NCBI GenBank assembly: GCA_013415565.1 | Contig: JAAEET010000014.1 | Location: 1-37,458 of the forward strand | Source: Methanomicrobiales archaeon | Lineage (GTDB): Archaea > Halobacteriota > Methanomicrobia > Methanomicrobiales > Methanospirillaceae | DNA length: 37,458 bases | Direction of reading: 5' to 3' | Shown: piece by piece, positions 19,542 to 27,275 of the stretch | Layout of the letters: each line of letters starts with the position of its first letter | Numbering within the stretch: position 1 is the stretch's first letter | Program-made: the position numbers and the translations under genes | Notes under the pieces: generated by a model | Told to the model about the DNA's origin: nothing | Databases searched by the model: none | The model's input: the letters and a program-made list of their open reading frames with translations, nothing else

Positions 19542-19603
19542 TGATTTGAACACGGGACCTGCTGATTACAAGTCAGCCGCTCTGCCAGCTAAGCCACTGG
19601 GGC
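19531..19603 (-). tRNA. tRNA-Thr (anticodon TGT)
   Basis: Minus strand GCCCCAGTGGCTTAGCTGGCAGAGCGGCTGACTTGTAATCAGCAGGTCCCGTGTTCAAATCACGGCTGGGGCT: 7-bp acceptor stem GCCCCAG/CTGGGGC, anticodon loop CTTGTAA, T-arm CCGTGTTCAAATCACGG, U discriminator, CCA not encoded. Confidence 0.95.
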
Positions 19604-19724
19604 GCCATATACTGTTGCCGTTGGAGCGTGAAAAAGATGGCGACACCGTCATCGCGGGTCCTCTTTTAGTATCATACGGTGCAGGAAGAAATTTCTCCAT
19701 GTGGCGAAATATCCTCACCAAACC

Positions 19725-20540
19725 ATGTCCCGTGCAGCAATGATCTTACTGGCAGGAATTCTGACTGGGGTGATATTGATGGGCGGATGTAGCTCTATCC
19801 AGCGGGAGCCTTTCTCATCACAAGGACAACCGGATCCAATCATCGGCACCTGGGTCTCCATCCAGCCTGATTCTGTCACGTGGTACCGTTTCCGGGAGAA
19901 CGGGACATTCGAGGCCAGGTCGCATACCGGTGATGTGCATCCGAAGTATTCGTTCCAGTACAGCGGGGAATGGGAATCCCGTGGAGGCTCCACGTACGTA
20001 ACTACCGGCCCTCATATCGGATACGGCGATATCACTGCCCTGGCAATCTGGCGTGACCTGACAATGGTCTATGATCCGGACAGCGATACCTTCTCCATTA
20101 CGGTCTACCCGGACCAGGTGTTTACCCGGCTGTCTCATGATCCCGATTTCGCGGTAGATACGGACGACCCCGTCATCGGGACCTGGGTTCATGACCCGGG
20201 ATCTGCTGACAGTCCGCTCTTTCTCTACATCTTCAAGGATTACGGCCGGTTTGATGCAGTCGCCCTGCCACGAGAGGCAGCATCACCCCTTACCTACGAA
20301 GAATGGATTACCGGCACCTGGACCGCGGAGGGGACGGAAGAGTATGGTCTGGAGGGTCAGGTGATCCGGAATGATTTCATGACCGGGAGCCATACCGCCC
20401 TCCCGTTCAATGAGACCCTTGTCTATGATTCTAATGATGACATCCTCTTCAATCGGGCAAAACCGGCAGGGGTATACCATCGTTACTCACACGAACCGGT
20501 GATCCCTCCCGGCAGGGATATCTCCATTCCCTGGGATTGA
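19725..20540 (+). CDS. Putative lipoprotein with two tandem beta-rich (lipocalin-like) repeats
   Basis: Signal peptide with lipobox LMGGC; repeated pattern DPIIGTWV...LTMVYDPDSD...FTRLSHDP / DPVIGTWV...LVYDSNDD...YHRYSHEP. Confidence 0.65.
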   Translation: MSRAAMILLAGILTGVILMGGCSSIQREPFSSQGQPDPIIGTWVSIQPDSVTWYRFRENGTFEARSHTGDVHPKYSFQYSGEWESRGGSTYVTTGPHIGYGDITALAIWRDLTMVYDPDSDTFSITVYPDQVFTRLSHDPDFAVDTDDPVIGTWVHDPGSADSPLFLYIFKDYGRFDAVALPREAASPLTYEEWITGTWTAEGTEEYGLEGQVIRNDFMTGSHTALPFNETLVYDSNDDILFNRAKPAGVYHRYSHEPVIPPGRDISIPWD

Positions 20541-20625
20541 AGACAACCCTCCATCCGGGATTTCTCCGCCTTGCGATAAACCCATCATCTCACACCACCC
20601 ATATCCGGAACTGAAGTGATCGACC

Positions 20626-21342
20626 ATGGGAGAGACCGCGCTCCTCGTCCTTGAAGGGCCCTGGTGGACCCCTGCCCACAAGCCCAAGCGGCCCTCGGTG
20701 CTGCCGTTCCTCGAGGGGCTCGAGAAGTACAAGGGGAACTTCAATATCTACTACTCGAACTTCTACGAGAAGCAGGGCTTCCAGCGGGCGCTGGAGGACG
20801 ACCTTGCCAATGCCCGGGAGGACCGGCTCTTCCTCTACATCGCCGCCCACGGGGGGAGCCGGATGGTCGGGGCGCTCGAGGCCGAAGAGGGGAAGTCCAT
20901 CACCGGTGGCATGCGGCTCACCACCCTCCTGAAAGGGGTCCGGCGGGTTGCGCGGACCGCGAATATCGAGGGAGTCCTCCTCGGTTCCTGCACCATAGGG
21001 TCAAACCGGGCTGACATGCTGGCTACCCTGAAGACCTCCCCTATTGCCTGGATCTTCGGATATGCCTGCGAGATCGACTGGATCCCAAGCACGCTCATCG
21101 ATATATCCGTTCTCGAGCATGCAATGGCGCTCAAAAAGGAAGACCTCCGGAGCAGGACCAAGATCGTCGGTGCGTTTACATCTGCCCTCAGGCGGTTCAG
21201 CGGGGAGTACCCCATTTGCAAGGAGGAGAACCGGACCGTCCCGCTGAAACATGCCATTTCACTCTCTATCAAGCCACGGAAAGCCGGGGCACACCCGGAG
21301 GACAGGACGCGGGCGCTGCTGGACGAACTGGGCTGGTCCTGA
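20626..21342 (+). CDS. Caspase-hemoglobinase-fold-like (C14/CHAT-like) protein, putative cysteine peptidase
   Basis: Rossmann-like alternation with RLFLYIAAHGG (His75) and EGVLLGSCTIGS (Cys122), the usual spacing and context of a caspase-like His/Cys dyad, followed by a further strand (IAWIFGYAC). Confidence 0.6.
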   Translation: MGETALLVLEGPWWTPAHKPKRPSVLPFLEGLEKYKGNFNIYYSNFYEKQGFQRALEDDLANAREDRLFLYIAAHGGSRMVGALEAEEGKSITGGMRLTTLLKGVRRVARTANIEGVLLGSCTIGSNRADMLATLKTSPIAWIFGYACEIDWIPSTLIDISVLEHAMALKKEDLRSRTKIVGAFTSALRRFSGEYPICKEENRTVPLKHAISLSIKPRKAGAHPEDRTRALLDELGWS

Positions 21343-21386
21343 TTTCCGGTGGATTGTGTCGGTATTCACCGGTTCTTTCAGAGTCT

Positions 21387-21653
21387 TTATTTTTTACTGC
21401 CGCGTTCCCATACCGGTTTTCCCTCGTAGATCACCCGGGTAATCCTGTGGTAGGGGATCGGAGACTTCCCAACGGCGCTCTCGACTTCCATGTACTGTGA
21501 GTCGAGTCCGCGTATCCTATCGCCTTCCACGCAGGACTCGTCGCCCGGCGCCCCCCGGTCGATGTAGCAGACCACCACTCCGCTGAACCGGCAGCGGGGG
21601 TCGTGGAAAATCCTGAGCAGCAGTTCCCTGCTTTTCCGCATGGTCTCACTCAT
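21387..21653 (-). CDS. MJ1316/DUF504-family RNA cyclic-group end recognition domain protein
   Basis: LLLRIFHDPRCRFSGVVVCYIDRGAPGDESCVEGDRIRGLDSQYMEV...IPYHRITRVIYEGKPVWER matches the DUF504 pattern. Confidence 0.85.
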   Translation of the reverse strand: MSETMRKSRELLLRIFHDPRCRFSGVVVCYIDRGAPGDESCVEGDRIRGLDSQYMEVESAVGKSPIPYHRITRVIYEGKPVWERGSKK

Positions 21654-21728
21654 TTCTCTGATCGGGGAAGCTCTTATACATCTGCCGGCCCGGAGGGCCT
21701 ATATCTTTTGCCGTCGAACGCTGCCTGT

Positions 21729-22418
21729 ATGGGAATGGCCCGGTTAACCGTGCTCATGAAGCGTCTCTGCACGATGGAGAATGCGGCTAACCGCGAGGGA
21801 ATGGCCCGGTACGGTATCCGGACAGACCGTGCCCTCGGGATATCGATGCCGGCACTGCGGGGAATTGCGAAGGAAATCGGAAAAGACCATATCCTTGCGG
21901 GGATGCTCTGGGATTCCGGTGTCCACGAAGCCCGGATCCTTGCCTGCCTCATCGATGAGCCGGCGCACGTCTCAAGCGAGCAGATGGAGGCCTGGGTGCG
22001 GGACTTCGACTCCTGGGACCTGTGTGATCAATGCTGCAGCACCCTCTTTGACCGCACACCGTATGCCCGGGACAAGGCTGTGGAATGGTCTGAAAGACCA
22101 GAAGAATTCGTGAAACGGGCCGGGTTCGTGCTCATGGCGGCGCTGGCGGTGCATGACAAGAAAGCAGGCGATGCTGTCTTTCTCGCATTTCTGCCGCTCA
22201 TCCGGAAGGAGAGCACCGATGAACGGAATTTCGTGAAGAAAGCGGTCAACTGGGCACTCCGGCAGATTGGGAAACGGAACCGGATGCTCAACCGGGCAGC
22301 TATCGCCCTTGCCGGAGAACTGGCAGCATCGGAATCGCGATCTGCCCGCTGGATCGGGCGCGATGCTCTTCGTGAGCTGGAGCGTGATGCGGTGAGAAGC
22401 CGGTTAAACCGGCGATGA
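21729..22418 (+). CDS. DNA alkylation repair (AlkD-like, HEAT-repeat) family protein
   Basis: GISMPALRGIAKEIGKDHILAGMLWDSGVHEARILACLIDEP...DSWDLCDQCC...FVKRAGFVLMAALAVHDK...NFVKKAVNWALRQIGKRN. Start at 21729 rather than 21603. Confidence 0.88.
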   Translation: MGMARLTVLMKRLCTMENAANREGMARYGIRTDRALGISMPALRGIAKEIGKDHILAGMLWDSGVHEARILACLIDEPAHVSSEQMEAWVRDFDSWDLCDQCCSTLFDRTPYARDKAVEWSERPEEFVKRAGFVLMAALAVHDKKAGDAVFLAFLPLIRKESTDERNFVKKAVNWALRQIGKRNRMLNRAAIALAGELAASESRSARWIGRDALRELERDAVRSRLNRR

Positions 22419-22486
22419 AAACGTAATCCCGAAACCGGGGCTGGCCTCCCCCCGTTTTATCTGCTTGCCGGCCGAACAACAACATA

Positions 22487-23905
22487 ATGGGCATCCGCTT
22501 CCCCGAGAAAACGACCCTCTTCAGGACGAAGACCATCCCTGAACTGATGGAGTGCTGCCGGGGGGAACATGCCCTGAAGAAGGTCCTGGGACCGCTGGAA
22601 CTGGTCTTTTTCGGTGTCGGCGCCATCATCGGCACCGGTATCTTCGTCATCACCGGGATTGCCGCAGCCACGTATGCCGGGCCGGCACTTGCGGTCTCTT
22701 TTGTCATTTCAGGGGCAGCATGTCTCTTCGCCGCTCTCTGCTATGCAGAATTCGCGGCAATGGTCCCGGTTGCCGGAAGCGCCTACACCTACAGCTATGC
22801 CTCCCTGGGAGAGATCTGGGCCTGGATCATCGGGTGGGATCTCATCCTCGAATACTCGGTATCCATCGCCGTGGTTGCCATCGGCTGGTCGGGTTACATG
22901 GCAAGTTTTCTCCGTGATGCCGGCATGGCGCTGCCTGCCGCCCTGGCCAATCCTCCCGGCATGAACGGGGGCGTGGTGAATGTGCCGGCAATCCTGATCA
23001 TCGCCCTGATCACCCTTCTTCTCATATCCGGGGTCAAGCAGAGCGCCCGGGTGAACACTGTCATTGTTGCCATCAAGATCTCGGTGGTCATCTTCTTCAT
23101 CTTCCTCGGAGCAGGGTACGTCGATCCTGCCAACTGGACTCCGTTCGTGCCCTTTGGCTGGGCGGGTGTGGTGACCGGCGCGGCAATCGTCTTTTTTGCG
23201 TATATCGGGTTCGATGCCGTTTCCACAACCGCCGAGGAAGTCAGGAACCCGGGCAGAGACCTCCCGATCGGCATTCTGGGATCGCTCATCATCTGCACCA
23301 TCCTCTACATCGTTGTATGTCTGATCCTCACCGGCATGGTGCCCTACACGCTCCTTTCCACCGCTGCCCCGGTAGCCTTTGCCATGGAACGGGTCGGTAT
23401 CACCTGGGGTGCCGAGATCATCTCCGTCGGCGCTGTACTCGGCATTACCTCCGTCATGCTGGTGCTCCTGTACGGCCAGTCGCGCATCTTCTTTGCCATG
23501 TCCCGGGACGGTCTCCTCCCCCGGGCCTTCTCCAAGGTCCATCCCGTACTCAAAACCCCGGTGAGGGTCACCATCCTGGTGGGATCGATCACGGCCATTC
23601 TCGCCGGGCTGCTTCCGCTGGAGAGTATGGCTGAGCTGGTGAACATCGGAACCCTTGCTGCATTCATCATCGTGGCTGCCGGAATCATCGTTTTGCGGAA
23701 AACCAGTCCCGATGCGGAGCGGCCCTTCCGCTGTCCGCTGGTCCCGCTCATCCCGGTGATGGCCGTGATCTTCTGCGCCTACCTGATTCTCGCCCTCCCC
23801 ACCATCACCCACCTCAGGTTCGTGGTCTGGCTGGTAATCGGCCTCCTGATTTATTTTTCATACGGAACCCGCAGAACGAAGAGTGCCCCCTCATCTGCCC
23901 GTTAG
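22487..23905 (+). CDS. APC-family amino acid permease
   Basis: LGPLELVFFGVGAIIGTGIFVITGIAAATYAGPALAVSFVISG and FFAYIGFDAVSTTAEEVRNPGRDLPIGI. Confidence 0.95.
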   Translation: MGIRFPEKTTLFRTKTIPELMECCRGEHALKKVLGPLELVFFGVGAIIGTGIFVITGIAAATYAGPALAVSFVISGAACLFAALCYAEFAAMVPVAGSAYTYSYASLGEIWAWIIGWDLILEYSVSIAVVAIGWSGYMASFLRDAGMALPAALANPPGMNGGVVNVPAILIIALITLLLISGVKQSARVNTVIVAIKISVVIFFIFLGAGYVDPANWTPFVPFGWAGVVTGAAIVFFAYIGFDAVSTTAEEVRNPGRDLPIGILGSLIICTILYIVVCLILTGMVPYTLLSTAAPVAFAMERVGITWGAEIISVGAVLGITSVMLVLLYGQSRIFFAMSRDGLLPRAFSKVHPVLKTPVRVTILVGSITAILAGLLPLESMAELVNIGTLAAFIIVAAGIIVLRKTSPDAERPFRCPLVPLIPVMAVIFCAYLILALPTITHLRFVVWLVIGLLIYFSYGTRRTKSAPSSAR

Positions 23906-23955
23906 TGCTCAGACAGGAGCGCTTATCCCCGCTACGGGCGTAGATCCTTGTACTC

Positions 23956-25188
23956 ATGGCGCAGCTGACCGTTGACATCGGGGGACGCCCCGGAGTCAAC
24001 TGCAGAGGGTTCTGCGAATACTGTTATTTTAAGCACGTGAAGGAGACCCGCCCCTTCGGATGCCGCCACTGCCCGCCCTACCAGGTCGGCTGCGACTACT
24101 GCAGCCGGAGTGTACGGGAATACTACCAGGGATGGAAGACCCTGCGTGAGGTGGGGGAGGATACCCTGGCGAGCCTCCAGATGATGACCGCCGATCTCGG
24201 CCGGATCACCATCAGCGGCGGGGGAGACCCGAGCTGCTACCCGGAGTTCACGGACCTGATCGAACTCCTCTCCGGGATGGAGGTGCCGCTCCACATCGGC
24301 TATACCAGCGGGAAGGGGTTTGATGAAGTGGCCATTGCCGACTTCCTGATCGATCACGGCCTCTCGGAGGTATCCTTCACCGTCTTCTCCGTAGATCCCC
24401 GGAAGCGGAAACGCTACATGCACGATCCCACACCCGAAGTCTCGCTCCGGATTCTTGAGCGGCTGTGCGAGGAGATCGACGTCTTCGGTGCCGCCGTGGT
24501 TCTTCCCGGGGTTAATGACGGAAAGTACCTGGAGGATACCTGCAGCTGGCTCGAAGAACGGGGTGCAAAGGGGCTCATTCTTATGCGCTTTGCCAACACC
24601 ACCCGGCAGGGACTGATTCTCGGCAATGCCCCGGTGATCAGGGGCCACCGGATCCAGACTCCCGGGGAATTCCGGGACCTGGTGACCGATCTGGCCGGAC
24701 GGTACTCGCTGAAGATCAGCGGGACACCGCTGTGGGACCCGGCACTGGGATCACCGTTCGCCATCCGGGACGAACCTGATCTTCTCGACAAACTGCCCCG
24801 GCTCGAGCGATCGGCAACCGTGATAACCGGGAGCATCGCAGCCCCGGCAATCCAGGCCATCCTCGATGCCAGGGGCGGAGGTGTCCGGGTAGTGGCCCCC
24901 GAGAAGGAGATCGCCTGCCTCATCACCCGCGACGACCTGCTGGAGCTCGACCTGTCGGTAACCGACGACCCGGTCATCATCCCGGGGCGGGCCTTTGTCC
25001 ATGACCGGGATGCCGCTTCGGCCCTCTCGCGGGACGGGATCCAGCGGGCGGTACTCCGTGGCCCCGAGATGCTGACCGCGGATGCGGAGACCAGCATGGG
25101 GATGGACCGGAACGGCGTGCTCCTGATGGAGCTGGAAGGATTTTCCGACCTTATCAGGCTCATCAACCGCTACGGCCGGGAGCGGTGA
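23956..25188 (+). CDS. mmp10: Methanogenesis marker radical SAM protein, McrA arginine C-methyltransferase (Mmp10)
   Basis: VDIGGRPGVNCRGFCEYCYFKHVKETRPFGCRHCPPYQVGCDYCSRSVREYYQGW and SGGGDPSCYPEF characteristic of Mmp10. Confidence 0.9.
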   Translation: MAQLTVDIGGRPGVNCRGFCEYCYFKHVKETRPFGCRHCPPYQVGCDYCSRSVREYYQGWKTLREVGEDTLASLQMMTADLGRITISGGGDPSCYPEFTDLIELLSGMEVPLHIGYTSGKGFDEVAIADFLIDHGLSEVSFTVFSVDPRKRKRYMHDPTPEVSLRILERLCEEIDVFGAAVVLPGVNDGKYLEDTCSWLEERGAKGLILMRFANTTRQGLILGNAPVIRGHRIQTPGEFRDLVTDLAGRYSLKISGTPLWDPALGSPFAIRDEPDLLDKLPRLERSATVITGSIAAPAIQAILDARGGGVRVVAPEKEIACLITRDDLLELDLSVTDDPVIIPGRAFVHDRDAASALSRDGIQRAVLRGPEMLTADAETSMGMDRNGVLLMELEGFSDLIRLINRYGRER

Positions 25189-25227
25189 GGAGCCGTCGCC
25201 TTCGATATGCTTATCATCCTCCCGGCC

Positions 25228-25235
25228 TTATAAAT
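25228..25235 (+). promoter_or_regulatory. Probable TATA box upstream of rps15
   Basis: TTATAAAT; predicted start of transcription near 25255, leaving a leader of about 115-120 nt. Confidence 0.5.
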
Positions 25236-25254
25236 GAGACAAGCACGAAAATGT

Positions 25255-25346
25255 GCTGGCATATGTAAGTCCGACGTGCCGTTCCGGCACGGCCTTGCTT
25301 GAAACGGCTTGGGATTACAGAAGAGTCAGCGGTGTCTGCTCTTTTT
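25255..25346 (+). ncRNA. Candidate structured 5' leader / small RNA upstream of rps15
   Basis: Perfect 7-bp hairpin CGTGCCG-TTC-CGGCACG (25275-25291); second hairpin AAGAG(T)CAG-CGGTGT-CTGCTCTT (25321-25343) running into a T tract (25342-25346), then RBS GGAGGTGA and ATG at 25374. Confidence 0.4.
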
Positions 25347-25373
25347 CGGATTTACATCTCCTGGAGGTGAACC

Positions 25374-25832
25374 ATGGCACGTATACATGCACGCCGGAGA
25401 GGAGATTCGGGCTCGGTCCGTCCTCACCGAACAGAGGCGCCGTCCTGGTCAAATACCGACGTGAAAGCCATCGAGAAAGTAATTATCGACCTCAAAAAAG
25501 AGGGATACTCAAGCAGCCGGATCGGGCTCGTTCTCCGTGACCGGTATGGCGTTCCTGACGTCAAACTGGTGATGGGGAAGCGGATCGACCAGGTTCTCGA
25601 AGAGAATGGTCTGCGCCCGGATATCCCTGAAGACCTCCGCAACCTGATCGCAAAGGCGCTCGGTCTGCGGAAGCATCTCGACGAGAACAAGAACGACCTG
25701 CACAACAAGCGGCAGCTGCAGCTGACCGAATCCAAGGTCCGGCGGCTGGCCAGGTACTACGTATCATCCGGGCGTCTGCCGAGCGACTGGAGCTATAAAC
25801 CGGAGACCGCGGAGATCCTCCTCTCCCGATAA
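25374..25832 (+). CDS. rps15: 30S ribosomal protein S15
   Basis: MARIHARRRGDSGSVRP...LKKEGYSSSRIGLVLRDRYGVPDVKLVMGKRI...ESKVRRLARYY. Confidence 0.98.
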   Translation: MARIHARRRGDSGSVRPHRTEAPSWSNTDVKAIEKVIIDLKKEGYSSSRIGLVLRDRYGVPDVKLVMGKRIDQVLEENGLRPDIPEDLRNLIAKALGLRKHLDENKNDLHNKRQLQLTESKVRRLARYYVSSGRLPSDWSYKPETAEILLSR

Positions 25833-25836
25833 CGAC

Positions 25837-27054
25837 ATGCCCCTTACCGAAGCTGCATCCCGGGTTGCTGAACACCTCTCGCGTCAGGAGTACGTTGAAG
25901 TATACGCCCACCACGACGCAGACGGGATTGCCGCAGGGACCATCCTCTGTACTGCACTGTTCCGGAAAGGCATCCGGTTCAGGCTGCGGGTGCTCCACCG
26001 CGTGAGCGCGGCATCGATTTCCCCCGATACCCCCACGCTGCTCTGCGATCTCGGGTCCGGTATCGAGGATCTGCCGAAAGAAGTCATGGTCGTTGACCAC
26101 CACCTGCCCCGGTTTTCCGGAGATCTCCATGTCAACCCGAGGCTCGCCGGAATCGATGCCGATCGGGAGCTCTCCTCTGCCGGTGCCGCCTACATCGTGG
26201 CCCAGGCACTTGGTGATAACCGGGACCTCGCCGGACTGGTCATGCTCGGCATCCTTGGCGACGGTCAGGAGATTGCCGGGAAGAACCGGGAGATCTTTAA
26301 CGAAGCCGTGGCAGAATCGCTCATCACCCCTGGAAAGGGGTGCCGGCTGCCGGGAAGGGACCTCCATGAGCGGCTGCTCTGCTCGACCCATCCCTACCTC
26401 CACCAGATCAGCGGTGACGAGATGGCGGTGGCGGACCTGATCGAGAGCGTGTCAGGAGAGGGTTCTCCCGAGCTGGAGAGCCTGCTCTCGCTCATTCTGC
26501 TGCGGATAAGCCCCTTTGCACCCGCACAGACCATGGAGTCCCTGTACGGGGAGCGATATTCCCTGGAACGGGAAGTCGTTCCCGATGCCCATGCCCTCAC
26601 TGCGGTGGTGGATGCATGCGGGAAATGCGGCCACGGCGGACTTGCCGCATCGCTCTGCTTCCGCTCGGCGGAAGGACTGGGAGAGGCATGGGAGATTTCG
26701 CTTGGCCACAGGCTGCAGGTGATACGGGCCCTCCGGTTTGCACTGGAGAAGCCCGACCCCGACGGTTTCTATACCGTCGAGGAAACCTCGGTGGCAAGCG
26801 ATCTCGCCGATGCCCTGATCCGGGATACCCTGATCGGGCCCAGGGTGATGGTTGCGGCAAAGACCGGAGACCTCTGTCATATCTCGATCCGGACCGTGAA
26901 TGATCACGATCTCAGGCTCGGTGACGCGGTGCATGAGGCGGCGGTCACCTGCGGCGGTTTCGGAGGAGGACACTCGATGAGAGCCGGGGCGACGGTCAGT
27001 TGTGCCCGCCTCGAGGAGTTTCGAGAGGTATTCGGGAGGATTGTGGCGGCATGA
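25837..27054 (+). CDS. DHH-family RecJ-like single-strand exonuclease (GAN-like)
   Basis: YAHHDADGIAAGTIL, VVDHHLPR, GGGHSMRAGATV (DHH/DHHA1); location between rps15 and pcc1. Confidence 0.9.
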   Translation: MPLTEAASRVAEHLSRQEYVEVYAHHDADGIAAGTILCTALFRKGIRFRLRVLHRVSAASISPDTPTLLCDLGSGIEDLPKEVMVVDHHLPRFSGDLHVNPRLAGIDADRELSSAGAAYIVAQALGDNRDLAGLVMLGILGDGQEIAGKNREIFNEAVAESLITPGKGCRLPGRDLHERLLCSTHPYLHQISGDEMAVADLIESVSGEGSPELESLLSLILLRISPFAPAQTMESLYGERYSLEREVVPDAHALTAVVDACGKCGHGGLAASLCFRSAEGLGEAWEISLGHRLQVIRALRFALEKPDPDGFYTVEETSVASDLADALIRDTLIGPRVMVAAKTGDLCHISIRTVNDHDLRLGDAVHEAAVTCGGFGGGHSMRAGATVSCARLEEFREVFGRIVAA

Positions 27055-27275
27055 AGGCGATAGATGGGGAGATCATAACCCTCCACCGGAACGCTCCCTG
27101 TGTCGCCGGGGCCATCCGGCCGGACAACCTCCTGTCCATGAACACCACGGCTTCCGGTGATACGGTACGGACGGTGGTCTCGGGAACAAAACTCCGGTCG
27201 CTCATTGCATCGGTGGATGATTACCTTATGAATCTGGCAATTGCGGAGGATCTATGCAGTTACGCTTCAGACTAG
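27051..27275 (+). CDS. pcc1: KEOPS complex subunit Pcc1
   Basis: 74-aa ORF, SIRPDNL-like AIRPDNLLSMNT...GTKLRSLIASVDDYLMNLAIAEDL; ATGA overlap with the upstream gene. Confidence 0.8.
   Translation: MKAIDGEIITLHRNAPCVAGAIRPDNLLSMNTTASGDTVRTVVSGTKLRSLIASVDDYLMNLAIAEDLCSYASD

Noticed and set aside
20541-22418. Defence island around the caspase-like gene
   Set aside because: Neighbours (lipoprotein, DUF504, AlkD-like) are plausible housekeeping genes; no sensor, nuclease or NTPase partner is visible.
22709-23812. 367-aa minus-strand ORF
   Set aside because: Antisense to the APC permease; Gly/Asp/His-rich shadow sequence.
25253-25540. 95-aa ORF starting in the rps15 leader
   Set aside because: Runs out of frame into rps15 and has no motif; the leader looks structural rather than coding.
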